From positions 139,463,686-139,527,685 of the forward strand of contig CAXKWD010000005.1 in assembly GCA_964059195.1 (NCBI GenBank): a stretch of DNA of 64,000 bases, given 5' to 3'. The notes under the pieces were generated by a model that was not told the DNA's origin, ran no database searches, and saw only the letters and a program-made list of their open reading frames with translations. Below, piece by piece: positions 35,500-48,479 of the stretch. Source of the stretch: Ectobius pallidus. Taxonomy: Eukaryota; Arthropoda; Insecta; Blattodea; Ectobiidae. How positions within the stretch are numbered: the stretch's first letter is position 1; each line of letters opens with the position of its first letter. Both the position numbers and the translations under genes were made by a program.

Positions 35500-36012
35500 G
35501 TATATTGCCATAAAATAGGCACTAAATTGAGCATTACTCCGAAACAGATCAACCGATTTTATCCATTATGAATAGACGTCTTCCCATGGACATTGTAAAT
35601 GTGTATACGAAGTTTCATAAAAATCCGGTAAAGCGTATTTGTGTTACCGCGTCTTTAAAATATACACTAAATTGGGTTTTACTCCGGTACCGGTCAACAG
35701 ATTAGGTTCAAATTCAATAGGGCACTTCTCATGGACGTCATAAATGGGTATACCAAGTTCATGAAAATCAGTTACAGCGTATTAAAATAGGCACTAAATT
35801 GGGCATTACTCCGGTACCGGTGAACCGATTTGGTTCAATATCAATAGGGTTCTTCCCATCGACATTATGAATGTTTATACCAAGTTTCATGAAAATCCGA
35901 AAAAGCGTACTTGAGTTATGGTGCGTACAGACGCACGGACAGACAGACAGACAGACGGACAGACATTTTTTCGTCCCCCACACAATCTCATAAAGTACCA
36001 TACTGGCACTTA
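35500..36012 (-). repeat. Dispersed repeat family G, three sub-units
   Basis: On the minus strand it starts TTAAGTGCCAGTATGGTACTTT, then a TCTGTC-type microsatellite, then three diverged sub-units each containing GAAACTTGGTATA..CATTTA and CC.ATTTAGTGCCTATTTTA. Sub-unit length is about 130-150 bases. Shorter copies lie at 7577-7680 and 19086-19320. Confidence 0.7.
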
Positions 36013-36879
36013 ATAATCATTAGAATATTTTAAAATAAAATTAATACAAGGCCATTCCTCTTAAGATAATGTTCCATTAGACGTAGAGATCCAGCATTTA
36101 TTGACTTTTTTTCTTCTTTGTCAAGTAAAAATAAACGTCAGTGCAACAGCTGTCTAACCAAGAAATCAGCGTTCCTGGGTCTCGTAAAAGTAAAATCCCT
36201 GAAACATCTTAACAATAGGTATTGTAAAATTGCAGTTAAGTTAACAACACACTATAGAATACCCCACTATCAACAAAACTGTATTTTTAAACTTGTATTA
36301 AAAATCACAAATGTAGAACTTTAACTTGCTTTCTGTCTACACTTTGTGAAAGCGGCTTAGACCAGTTGCGCTGACCTCTCAATTTTTAATACAACCACTT
36401 ATTATGGTGAACTGTAAACTATTAATATCTGGTTAGAAGTGATGTGAATGACGGTACTAAATAAGTTTTTGTGTATATTAGCTGCTCGTTAAAAAATATT
36501 AACCTACCTTTTGAAAATCTGCATTTTATTGTATTTGCGGTGCAGTGATTCATTTTTAAAAATGCTGGTGTAAGAAAAATGCTTCATTAATTAAACACTT
36601 ACGAATCTATTTCCTTGAATAAAAATTAAAATTTAAAATTTGTAAGTTTTTCATTGTTCAAATCTCCTTCACTCTGAGCGGTCACTCAGGCCTCACATCC
36701 ATGTTAATGTAACAGAATTAATCGTGTCCATGGTTAAGAGTTAAAATGCTGCAGTGTTTCATTCACTGTCTGTTTTCTAAAATAACACCATGCAAATGTT
36801 TAGGTTTATTTAGAGTACCTTTTCCCAATCTCAGGGAAATTTAATTTGTGGTTGGTGGTAACACTGTTCTGATATCTAC

Positions 36880-37040
36880 CTGTTTCCGCCATTTTGTTCT
36901 GGTGTTTTGCCGTGGACAGAAATGTGTTATCGTTATATGCAATATATTTGTGCTGCTTTATAGTGTGTAGATATTGTGATATGTGTTTATTTATAAGCAA
37001 GACATTTGCCATACGAACTTCTGATAGTTTTTGGTAAGTA
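36880..37040 (+). promoter_or_regulatory. Possible promoter/5' UTR exon with donor
   Basis: CCGCCATTTTGTTCTGGTG at 36888-36906 contains CCGCCATTTTG, the reverse complement of a YY1-like CAAAATGGCGG element that often marks transcription starts. About 130 bases on, TTTTTG|GTAAGTAGG at 37026-37040 is a perfect donor. A non-coding first exon of a + gene is possible, but no downstream exon was found before LINE sequence starts. Confidence 0.25.
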
Positions 37041-37459
37041 GGAATTTATTATTTCCTAACATTCTAACATTCACTTCCTTTCTTCCTCACTTTCGTCAGA
37101 AAGATCCAAGTGTCCACAAGGAGTCAGAATTCAAAATAATTATCTTACAATAAGTACCATCATATATACCAGTAGCATAATACATTATCTAATAAACTGT
37201 AAGTAGCAAACTGTAACAAGAGGCAATAATCCTCATAAACATAAATGGTAGTGTAAAATCTGTAAAGAAAGTTAATAACATTCAATAATGATATCTTTAC
37301 TTTAAAAATCTGTATAGAAAGGTAATAACATCATTTCTTATTTATATATTGTCATTAAGCATAAAAGGCAATAGATATTGTCATGGATAAATTTAAAATA
37401 CAATATCACTATAATCAGCACAAAATGCCTCATTTATATCATACATTGTGTAATCAAGC

Positions 37460-37645
37460 AACCATGTCTGCAATACCCTTTCAAATCTTTTTTATGTTTA
37501 CATTATAAGCAAATGGTGGTAGTTTATTGAATAGCCTAATACCTACAGATTGATAGGAATTAAGTGTCTTACTGAGCTTATAATGTGCTCTATGAATACG
37601 AAAATTAAATCTCGTACTGTAGTTATGCAATTGAAACAGCTTAAA
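37460..37645 (-). pseudogene. Jockey/CR1-type LINE C-terminal remnant
   Basis: The minus strand codes QLHNYSTRFNFRI, HYKLSKTLNSYQSVGIRLFNKLPP, the terminal HNYSTR...G.RLFN.LP signature of these polymerases. The flanking AT-rich sequence (37100-37760) is probably the element's 3' tail and more of its body. Confidence 0.65.
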
Positions 37646-37913
37646 ATATAAACATTTATATTTTTATATTTATCTTTGATTAAAGATATTGGAGTCTCTA
37701 AAAGATTTACAGTGTTTATAATAAAAAAATCACTGTTTTATTTAGCAGAGGACTTTAAAATATACTGAAGTAAATTAACTTAGTGAAACTTGATCTATCT
37801 AGACCTAATTGATCCATTTAGGTTAGATTGTAAAGACCTACTATTTACAGTGAACCACACATAAGTCGAATATTATTTTACTTGCCGAAGAGCCACTAGA
37901 AATGAATGCGATT

Positions 37914-38085
37914 AAAATTCATTTGCTTATCCCCTTTAGAGTCAGGTTAGATTTCCTACTTGAGTTGCAGTAATTACATAAGCGTTGAATTTCTCTTAAA
38001 ATTCGTTTGCTTATCCCCTTTTAGAGTCAGGTTAGATTTCCTACTTGAGTTACAGTGATTACATAAGCGTTGAATTTTTCTCTCT
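37914..38085. repeat. 84-bp tandem duplication
   Basis: TTTGCTTATCCCC, GAGTCAGGTTAGATTTCC and TACATAAGCGTTGAATTT occur twice, at offset 84. The copies differ at only a few positions. Confidence 0.8.
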
Positions 38086-39954
38086 TTGCTGCAGAACTAA
38101 CAACGAATCGACAATCTCACTCACAAAGATGCAAATAGCTATGTGTTCCTTTTTCGAGCGGTCAATAATTTTCATTATGTGCTTAATTCTGTGATTTTCC
38201 GAACCTCCCGTTACATTACTTAGGAAGCTATTTTGACACCTGTTAATGATGTAGATATAATTAAATAACTTTCTGAGGTTCTCTGGTAATTTAATTTCAC
38301 CGCACTCTTCTGCATTTGAATCAGCCAAATTAGTTAATAATATAATATCAAATTGATTCCACCGCTAGGATCATTTAGACTGAAGCATACTGCACTGTCA
38401 TCATGAGGTAAGATGAGAAGCAATCTGTTTCTATTTGGACCGAGTCCACGATTTGTTGTTGGACGTCCTGGTGTAGACGTTGGCTAATTTCAAGTTGCAA
38501 AGTGACAATGCCGAAGGTCTCTCCACACACCACTGCAGTGGCGAGAATATTATTGTCTTTGATGCTGATCTTAAGTCATCTGCCTGCTCTTTTTTCGCAC
38601 ATCTAAATTTGTGTAAGTTACACATGTTCTAAAAACTACTTCACTAGGCTATATAGAATGTAAAACCTTTCTTCCCAGGAGAAAAAGAGTGTGAATTAGA
38701 ACACAATATGTTCGAGCACGAAAACTGAATGGCCTTACATCTTCTCATACAGTCAAACTTCCGTAAAACGAAGATCGATATAACGATAAACTCTCATTTA
38801 GCAATATTTTCTTGGTCTTGTCGCATATTCCATCCGAAAAATGTTAAATACCACTACAACGATGAAGCTATTTTAGAATCCCTCTTTTACAACAATATCA
38901 TATTACAAGCATCATTTGTCAGTGCATTCTGTGAAATCGGCGTACGTTTTTAAGCATTTATGTGATATAAACGACTGTATAATGGTGAACCTTGCTTAGA
39001 TAAATTCCGTTATTTCTGGATTTGTCGCGAAAGTGCCCCGAAACATTTTGATTGACTCTAGAGGACATAGGTTAATATTCAGTATTACAAAAGGCTATGG
39101 TTGCTGTTATGATTCCGTCTGTCAGTTTGTCAGTTCATCTTTGCGTTGTTTAGCAATGCCCAAGTAAAATTTATGCATGTAAATGAAGCATTCTGCAAAA
39201 TGCAAAATCATTCGTGTCTTAATTTTGTGTGTACTGTGGCTGAGTAGATGCACTACGTACTGGAAAATTGTTTTCAAAATAATGATACCAACATAATTTT
39301 AAATGTTAACTAGCACGAATTGCTAGTTTTAAATAATTGATAAATTTCGTTCAGTTTATGGTAATTTCCGCATAATGAAATCGGACAGACACCCCCTTCC
39401 AAACCAACCATAACAATATCAGTAGGCTACTCAGGCTAACTGGATGACAAGTACATCCAACAGCAATAAAAAGTTAAGTATATCTACTAGCATATATAAC
39501 CAACGCCGGGAAAGTCTCAAGTCTTTTATCTACTAGCATATTTTCACAACAATCATCACTATAAAGATGCTCATACTTAATATACAGATTCAATAAAGAG
39601 TAAATATTACTAATTATGATTCAACACATTTCTATAGGGACTGAAGATGACTTACATTCATGCCGAAATACGCATCTCCCGATAAGCTAGGTGCCAGAAT
39701 CATCTACTGACACAACGTTTACTACAGTGAATATATAATATTAGTGTAATTATTTAATACTTAGTATACTGTAGTGGCCAACAACCACAGGCGCATGTAA
39801 AGTAATTAATCACTAAATCTACGAAAGAAAGCAGAACATTAGATCAAGTAGGCCTATAAACAATGTTTCTACTACCTAACACACTTAGACTATATGGCAT
39901 TGCATTAAAATAGTGCACGTACTGTAATCAAGTTTTAATACTATGTGGTATATA
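38086..39954. other. Intergenic, possible transposon end
   Basis: ACAGTCAAACTTCCGTAAAACG at 38750-38771 resembles a pogo/Tigger end, but I did not find its partner. No gene was recognised. Confidence 0.3.
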
Positions 39955-40265
39955 CAATAGGGTCCCGTTAATCCGGACGGATTTTTTGTACTAAACTTTC
40001 AATAAATTTTGAATTTTTATCTTAAAGATGTTTTGCTAATCCTACTTCAGTGCGTAGGTTAAAAACTTAGGTCTACGTATACAATAGTAGTACAACTAAA
40101 ATTAAGTTGTGGGAAAAGTCATATTTATGAAAAGATAAACATAAATTGTTATAGTTTTACCCCTCTAAAACTCGTATTAGCCTACAGTACAGTATGTGTA
40201 TTTTAAAGAAAATTCCGTTTAATCCGGACAGGGCCCGGTTCCGTCTAGTCCGGATTAGTAGGACT
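39955..40265. mobile_element. pogo/Tigger-like MITE, copy 2
   Basis: The ends are GGTCCCGTTAATCCGGAC and GTCCGGATTAGTAGGACTGG, imperfect inverted repeats of the pogo type, with a TA before the left end. It is about 310 bp and in the opposite orientation to the 10851 copy. Confidence 0.6.
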
Positions 40266-40288
40266 GGATGTTTTTAATATGTTATAAG

Positions 40289-40971
40289 TAGGGCCCGGAT
40301 TTCAAGGTTTTAACCTATTCTTCCCCAGCTTCCTAATTAGAACATTTTAACGTAATATTCCGTTTCATGCCCCTTGCTTCCGAATATATGAATCTTATTG
40401 AACTTTAAAAGGTCTAAATCGGACTGAAAGGGGCTAAGGAGGATTTTTGTTGAAAAACTAGGGGCTAAAGACTTATATACAAAAACATGATTTTGAAATA
40501 GATTTTAAAATTAATGCAAAGGAAAATAAGTATGTGAAATTGTGCATTTTAAGAAAAGACATAATAAAAATAAATTTATACAACATACTGCAATTAACAA
40601 TGTATTTGTCGTTTCTCTTTGTTGCCGACCGAAGACAGAGAAGTGTATTAAAGGAACAAATTCGTGACACTCCAGTCTACTTATTTTTATAGATCGGAAG
40701 TGTATTGAATAATTATATCATTAAAGGGTAAATATCTCATTTGTTTATGCTATTTTTCTAGTGCCGATATAAGGAATAGTTACTTGATTATTTTGTAAAA
40801 ACCTAGAATAGCTGTGTCAGAATTATAATAACATTTTCGGTCTTAATATTAGTGTTCATTATATGTTCTATTAAGACGGCTAAAATCGTTTGTTTAAAGC
40901 CTAAAAAGGGCTATTCCACGAAAATAAAAGGCTAAAATACCTTTTATAAAAGCATAAAAATCCTGGCTCTA
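40289..40971. mobile_element. hAT-like element with TAGGGCCCGGATTT ends
   Basis: The left end is TAGGGCCCGGATTTC and the right end reads ATCCTGGCTCTA, its imperfect reverse complement. The 8-base duplication GTTATAAG is perfect (40281-40288, 40972-40979). The 683-bp interior is AT-rich with repeated AAAGGCTAAAAT-like words and no coding capacity. Confidence 0.82.
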
Positions 40972-40979
40972 GTTATAAG

Positions 40980-42784
40980 CATAAATAATTAATTAGCACT
41001 TGACTTTGTTAGCATTTGCTAAAAATATTTTCATTATTCACTTGTCTTTAAAACCTACCAAAAATAAGCCTTAATATATCTAACCAATTTTTTAAATTAG
41101 CTATAAGTATCTAAAATTAGACATACCATTAAAAAGAAGTACAATTTATAGAATTGTAATACCGTTGTTAATGGCTGTACTCGTATAAAAAAATTTCAGA
41201 ATGGGATTTGTAATATATACCTACTGTGCACTATAGAATATTATAGGTTAAGCCTCTCCAGCTTGCCAAAGGATTCATTTCTCTAGGATATCCGGATACT
41301 TATGAGTCCTAATTCCTGCGAATTAATGCATTGCCTTCCCTCTGTACCCTCGGATAGCTGACCTTGGTAACGCTCAAAGCGGTGCGATCATACCATGTAG
41401 CAAAACAAGGTCCTGCATCAACATTATCCGCCATTAAATCAGGAGGGGAGTTAATTGTTATTTATGGCATCGATAATTAAACAGAACTTGTTACATAACT
41501 TTTCAGTTCGTGGGCAGGAATAGGTGGTGAAAATGTAGTTGTATTGTTGTATAGTTGTGCTGCAGTCCCATACTTGTCACTATAGTTCTGGCAGAATTTT
41601 AGAAGAAGTCATATATTTTAACTGGACTCTTGAAAGACGTAGAATTAGTTAATATGAAACAGTATTAATTAAATTATTTAAACATACAAAAATGCATAAC
41701 ATTGAACTGATTTCAGAACGAGACAGTAGCAACGCCCTTAACACAATTGTTTGGCATATCAGTATAGATTTGGAGTTTTGAGATTTCAAAAGATGAAAAT
41801 ACATTTCTATAACACAGGTCATATCAAAAATTAGTTTGAAATCCACACTAGGAGGTGGTTCCCATGATTACGCACTATGTTTATTCACAGAAAAAGTTCA
41901 AAATCGGTGATTTTTAGCTTGTTGTGTTCTTCATGACCCATAGAAACCACATAGCAATTTAGTTTTCCTGAGAAGTGTCCGAAACACTGGGAAAATGGGA
42001 ATTGAATATGTCACTTTTCTAACTTATAAATCGCAGTCTCTGAACAGAAAATTGCTGTTGAAAGGCGAGAATTACGGAAAAATTACTGAATATTTTATAA
42101 ATAGAAACGTCCTATATTATAGGCTAACTATTGCTTTAGCTAAGTATAGCTCATTAAAAATGTTTAATTTGAAAGTTTAAACAAGATCTGGTCGCCTAAA
42201 AATAAATAAATTTAAAGTGTATTTATGTTCTACATATTTCTAATACAACACAAATAAATAGATTTAAAAACAAAAATATTTACATGAAAAATATGTCTGT
42301 TTCCCCATTCAAGTTTCACTGCTTGTTTATCTGCATGAATATGACGCAAAAGACCTAAGTAGTGAGCGATATAGAATTTAATCTAGGTTAATTGTGTTAA
42401 ATAAAACTAGCTAAAGAGAAATAGCACTAAATTAAAAGAGGCAAACAGAGATGGAGGGGAAAAAGAAAGGAAAAGTTAGAAAAATGTAAGAAATATAAAT
42501 ACGAAAGAACGGAAGAATTGAATAAATGTATTAATTAAAAGAAAGCGAAAGAAAGAAAAGGAAAAGCTTTGAAAAGAGGAATCAACGTATCAGAAATGTA
42601 ATATTTACGATATTAGCTCGAAAATTTACTTATTGCTTTCTTGTATAGAAGATCTCGACAACTGCTTGTGCCGAATCTGTCTTTCGTAACATCATTCCTG
42701 ACCATGGGCTCCGGATATTGATATTATCTGCATTAGATTCTCTCGGGTGATCTATTTATTCAGACACCTAAAACGTCTTGTAGA
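40980..42784. other. Intergenic, no feature seen
   Basis: AT-rich, purine-rich around 42420-42600. No gene or repeat was recognised. Confidence 0.4.
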
Positions 42785-43260
42785 CTACCATGTAATTTCC
42801 TGAAGAACGCATATTACGCTTTCTTTAATAGCATACTGGTTTATGGTATTTGCTTTTGGAGCAATGGAGTTAGCAAAGCCAAGATTTTAGGACTGCAAAA
42901 GAAGGCTATTAGAATTTTATCAGGATCCTATTATGAATACTTATTGTAGACCCCTCTTTTTTTTTAATTTTTTTATTTTTTTTCATAGATCAGAAAATAT
43001 TGACTCTTATAAACATTTATGTATTATTTCAATGTCTACTATACATTAAAAAGAATGTAAACAAATATTATCAAACTAGATCAAAGCTTCATAATTATCC
43101 AACAAGAATCAATTACCAAATTTTGGAACCCAGGGTCAAGCTGACTAAATCCATGAAATGGTTTGAGTGCATGGCTGTTTCTATTTTCAACAAGCTTCCA
43201 TTAAATGCCCAGTATACTAACTTGGGTGTTCTTAAGAAAAGTGTGCACAAGTAGCTAATT
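42785..43260 (+). pseudogene. Jockey/CR1-type LINE remnant
   Basis: Two pieces are seen: LKNAYYAFFNSILVYGICFW..LQKKAIRIL (about 42797-42920) and a 84-codon frame at 43000-43254 with LHNYPTRINY, FECMAVSIFNKLPLNAQ and ending at a stop. This order (Y-A-F-F.S.L.YG...LQKKAIR, ...YPTR...FN.LP) is the C-terminus of Jockey/CR1 polymerases. A T-rich insertion at 42958-42985 interrupts it. Confidence 0.75.
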
Positions 43261-44227
43261 GACAACCCTTTTTATGACATATGGTAATATTTTGACAAGG
43301 TTGTACACATATTTTAAGTTATGTATGTATATATTCAGTACTTATCGTTTGGGGTAGTAGTATGCTTTAGCATAATGTATTTTGACACTGTCCTTAGCAA
43401 CATATTCTTACTCATGACAATAAAAAATCCATCAATCAATATTGTGGACTCCTAGATTGCAAATATGGTCCCCTACAGGCGGAAATGCTGGGACGTTTGG
43501 CAGTCTATCCCAGTAATGCACAATGAACTGTTTAGTTTTATGCGCCTAGACATTTTACCCTAAATGACTCCCACGTTTCCTTTTTAATTACTGAGGATAT
43601 CAAGATATGGCAGCACAGATTGGTGACCCTGATCTCGTGCCAGAAATATGATTGCTAATACAGGCCATCCGAAGTGAACAGTGGTCTGTTCATCGCATGA
43701 CATGGTTATGATATAATACAACTAGGCTTTGCACCAATATGCTGACTTGGATGATATTTTGGTCTTGAATCACACGTTTTGCTTTCAGAGGTGAAAAGAG
43801 GAAAACATACAATCTGGGCAAACTGTTCAAAAGCTCGGTTTGCTTTATGTGATACTCGCATGCTAGTCCGTACTAAGGTCCGCGAGTCTATCAGAAGATG
43901 AAAATAAGTGTGCAAATATGCTCTAAAATTGGTAAAATATGCTCCGTAACCAATGAAGTTTGCTTTATAATTTAGGCAATTTAATGCTCGACGTTCAATT
44001 GGTAGCTGAATTACATTACAAAATAGAATATAAGTTATGTAAATTACATTACAAAACAAAAACAAGGTCTATGCAGCAAATTTTAATAATTTAAAAACTA
44101 TTAAAGTAAAAAGTTGTTTTAATATTTTACAATTAGTTCCGGAAACATTAGGATATGCTCTGCCAGTATTACTGTAAAGTCGGTATTCATAAACTTCATT
44201 TTTTCCTTTTGTGGTGAATATTATTTA

Positions 44228-44652
44228 GTATGAATAAATTTTCCACCTAAACCACAAAAATAATAAATCCATACTTAGTTTAGATTTTAACTAACTATTG
44301 TATACAACGTACAATCAATATATTTTAATGGTTTTACATTTTAAAATGAATTTCTCAGTAGTCAGTTACTCCTATGTAAAAACATATGTAACATTTTCAA
44401 TATAATGCTAAAAACATTTTTATGATATGACAAACTATTTTTATGAATGTACATTAGGAGCATTTTTATGATATGACAAACTACTTTTATGAATGTACAT
44501 TAGCAACATAAGAAGCTCATGTAGGAGGGATATGTTAGTTGCATTTTGTATAATTGTAATTTTAAAACAAGGTGTAAAAGAATACGTTATATTTACTGAA
44601 CTTTTAGCTGGATTTATTATTTTTGAGGTTTAGGTGGAAAATTTATTCATAC
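44228..44652. mobile_element. Tc1/mariner-type MITE with 43-bp inverted repeats
   Basis: The inverted repeats at 44228-44270 and 44610-44652 begin GTATGAATAAATTTTCCACC and match at all but one position that I can see. TA dinucleotides flank both sides (44226-44227, 44653-44654), as in Tc1/mariner insertions. The 425-bp element contains a 46-base tandem duplication (44415-44506) and no coding sequence. Confidence 0.85.
44415..44506. repeat. 46-bp tandem duplication inside MITE
   Basis: CATTTTTATGATATGACAAA occurs at 44415 and 44461, each followed by ACTA(T/C)TTTTATGAATGTACATTAG. It is internal to the 44228-44652 element. Confidence 0.8.
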
Positions 44653-45074
44653 TAACTACTTTAAAGTCGGTTCTCAAAACATTCACTTAGTCAAATATGT
44701 TGTAATGTTTGATTTACGCACAATATTTAAAATCTGTCAGAAAAGTTATGTTAAAATGTGGGAAATTAATAAAATATGCATAATTCATTTAATATCTAGC
44801 AAATTTTTTGCATTATCGCAAAACTAACAAAACAAGCAAATGTGTAGCATTATCGCAAAACTAACAAGATATGCATTAATGTGCAAAATGAAACCATGAG
44901 TTTTCTGTTATTTCTTTCTTGTCTTAGCGCATTTTACTTTGCACGGTTTTTATTCGTACCCCAGAAACATCGCAAGGAAGTAACCGTACTTCGTTTTTTA
45001 GTCCGCCTAATGTTCTTTCGGAGTTGAATACCATGAAAACTGTAACGTGCCAGTGCTTAATGAATCGTTACTAT

Positions 45075-45869
45075 CATGTACGATGGGGGAGGGTTGAGGG
45101 GGTTGAAACCCCTCCCGAAATATCTGCGATGTTATTTTATTAGATTTTCTTACATACATAGCATTATTACAAATTTCTTGGAAATGTTAATTCATCATTA
45201 ATGATTCTATATAATGATTATTTAATAATAATGCTCATACTTAATCTCAATGAGCAAACTGTCTGAAATAACTTCTACTGTAGACAGAAGCATAGGCCTA
45301 TTGTTATTAAATAATGTATTAATACTGGTGGGTTTTTAATTTTTTTTACTTCTTATAACAGTGACGCATTATTGATAAACAAAATTTCCTTTGGAATTTC
45401 TCATAAATGATTCGATATTCTGGATGTTATGTGGTGTGATCGGTTGGATATCAGCTTTCAATACGTAAAACCAAATTTTCTGGAATGGACTTAGTTCCAG
45501 AAACCAGCACGAGTAGTTAAACGGAATTACTATGTCTTCAATCAACTTGCCTACACAGAAAAAACAGAATATAGATCCATAGTGCTCTTAGCCCATAGTG
45601 TGTATTGGATTCTATAGTACTATGATAAATTCTCAAAAGAAAGGTTTTATTTATAGACTCTATAAACAAGAAATGGACAGATACCTAAAGAAAACAGTCT
45701 GAAATACTGTGCTGCATAACTAATATATTATTTATAGTGTACAAATGATGACAACACAACTGTTTAGTTATTAAAAATAGTGTATTAAGTTACATTTTAC
45801 CCAAGGACATGGGGCTGAGACAACATTATATTAAATCCCCTCCAAACAGAATTTCACCGTACGCCCATG
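45075..45869. mobile_element. Probable hAT-like element, decayed
   Basis: The ends CATGTACGATGGGGGAGGG and CCGTACGCCCATG are imperfect inverted repeats. The flanks GTTACTAT (45067-45074) and GTTAATAT (45870-45877) match at 7 of 8 bases, as expected for an aged 8-base duplication. The interior is non-coding. Confidence 0.62.
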
Positions 45870-45877
45870 GTTAATAT

Positions 45878-48479
45878 AAATATGAAAAATATAAGAATGG
45901 TAAATAACAGGCTGTAAATTAACATTCGACGACTATACATTGAAACTGCTTCTATTATGTAATCAATTAATCAGGTCCCAGGATCAAATTCCGTGGTCGG
46001 TCAATTTAACATGGATTTTTTCATGATTTCCCCAGTCGTAAAAGCAAATGCCGAATTGGATATTTACATACTAGGAATCACCATTTCATCCTGTATCATA
46101 TCCATTTAAATTAATATCAGTTGAAACTGACTCCATTAAATACACCGACAATAGAAACAATTACCAAGCAATAGTTCCATGGCCTACCCTACTGTACAAA
46201 CAGAGATCCCGAAACTCCTGATATAGCCTCGAAGCTAAAAGGAGTATATACACAGCTGAAATTAGATCAATAATTCGAAAAGGATTTAAGCGAAAAGGAT
46301 AATTGAATGAATTGTGTTCTTTCCAAACATCTTTATCGAATTCGCTAAGGTTTAATAATTTAAATAATTCATACAAAATTTTTCACGATGTAACTATCTC
46401 TTTTCCCAGAACTGCTGCTTACATTATTTTACCCACTCCCCTTACACCTGTTAATCACTGAACAGCAACTCAAATAATTGTAAGCGGATAGATCTTAACT
46501 TCCTCGGTTACAGGAAACATTTGCCCTATTACAGCTACAGTACAAAGAAGCTGGTCGTCGTATGAACCCAACAACATTGCAGAACGTTTTTATCTATGTA
46601 GTGATTAGTAATATACACAGCAAATACTTCAATTTAGAAATCGCAAAGAAGATAAATAGCTGCCCCAAAAATAATCAATACAGATTTTCGGATTAGGGAA
46701 CAATTTTTTTTTAATTAATTAGAAAAATGATGTGGAAAGAAGTCATGATTTTCATGATTTTAATCTCAAGCAGACTTATAAACTGGAATTTAATCTTCTT
46801 CGATAGTTAATTTAAAAATAGTTATTAAATTAATGGAATGATTTATTCTATAATATACCCGCTTGTTATGTTGCATCGTGAATTTTTGCGCGGAAAGAGA
46901 ACTTTGCCAGAAATACGGATTTGGAATAAGAAATAAGATATGAACTAAACATATATCTCAGTTTTACAATATTGAATGGGCTTATGCGGTATCATTGACA
47001 CTTCTTTCAGTTACATCGCCTTCCTTCATTATAATATAAAGACATGTGAAAATATCGATAGATTCCTATAAAAATCTAAAATATTAAAAATAATATAAAA
47101 GACTAGATTATTTTCAGAATCAATCTCCTCACTGAATTTCGGAAAGATAATCATGTAGCTACTTTATACTGTTATCATCATGACCAGGATGGTAATTTAA
47201 CCTTTTCACAGCTATTGACGTATATATGGGACATCGCTAATTGTGAAATTCAACCTTTAAATTCATGAAACTCGATTTTTCACATAATATACAAACCCAT
47301 GCCGAACTGCAAGAGGAGGAAATCCTTTTAGGATAGCTGCCTTAAATTAAGGGTGCCAATTGGACACAGTCAAATAAAACACTTCTAAGAACTATATTTT
47401 TTTAGATGAGAACACAACGATGTGGCCCATAGTTTATTTCTTCACCTTATTCTGTAATTTATTTTACATGGAATTTAATTTGTTTTCCCATTTTTTTTAG
47501 ATAATTTCATTATAAAGTTAAACAAATCACTATCCCACAGGATACAATATGTTATGCATTTAAAGGTTAAACTACTAGGTATATAAAGACAGTATTCACC
47601 GCTTGCTCTGGAGAAAAGACAATTTATTATGAGATATCGTTAAGAATAATTTTTGCAAAATTCAATCACTATATTAAATATGTGGGTCTTGTTAATGAGC
47701 ATTAACTCAAGTAGTTTCGTAATTCTTCTTCTTCTTTCCCTGAGTTTTACGTCTCCTTGTCGGCGGTAAAGTTGAGTTGTGGCCCAGTCTCAAATGTACG
47801 TACGAATTGCAGACTAGCATTTTGAGAGGGACGCCTGAGTTGCGATCAGGTAATCAGGTGTTGACAGTCTATTTAGTGTTGCCCAGGAGACACCGTGGGG
47901 AAGTTGGCTGAGTATTTTTTTTAAATCCTTGCTTTGTAGTCAATGTAAAAAAAAAGTATATACAACACAATAGCACTGCCCTAATCTAAAGTTTGTGGCA
48001 AAAAAATTAAGGATATCTTTTACAACTTCAAGTAATGCAATATGAGATTTTATGGCGGCGAGTATGAAATTACTATGATTGAATTGCAGATTACCTATTT
48101 GTTGATTAATTATATACTTGAAGACCATTACTTCAGTTCTTGTAGTGTCAATATTCAGTGATGGGTTATTTATTAGACTTAAGAGCAGTAGGCTAATAGG
48201 CTTACTCAAAATATGGTCAATAGTTATATCATTGGGATTCCAGATATGGTAGGGTTAGGTTACGCAAATTTGTACACTGAATCGCATCAGATATAGCACT
48301 TAGCTCCTACTTTAATTTAATCTGAAAGTGATCGTAATTGATATATAAATTAAAATTTTAAGGCTACGACATGAACTAACCATATTGTTCCTAACAGTGT
48401 ACCTAGGTATAATACATTATATGAGTTTCATGCAAACAGAGTAATAATCAACCAGGGCCGCAACTAATACCTAATCTAA
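45878..48479. other. Intergenic, no feature seen
   Basis: AT-rich with no recognisable gene, splice-flanked exon or bounded repeat. Confidence 0.4.

Noticed and set aside
43706..44065. 119-codon minus-strand open frame
   Set aside because: Not recognisable, with low-complexity repeats at its N-terminus (ILFCNVI twice) and no supporting splice sites. Treated as chance.
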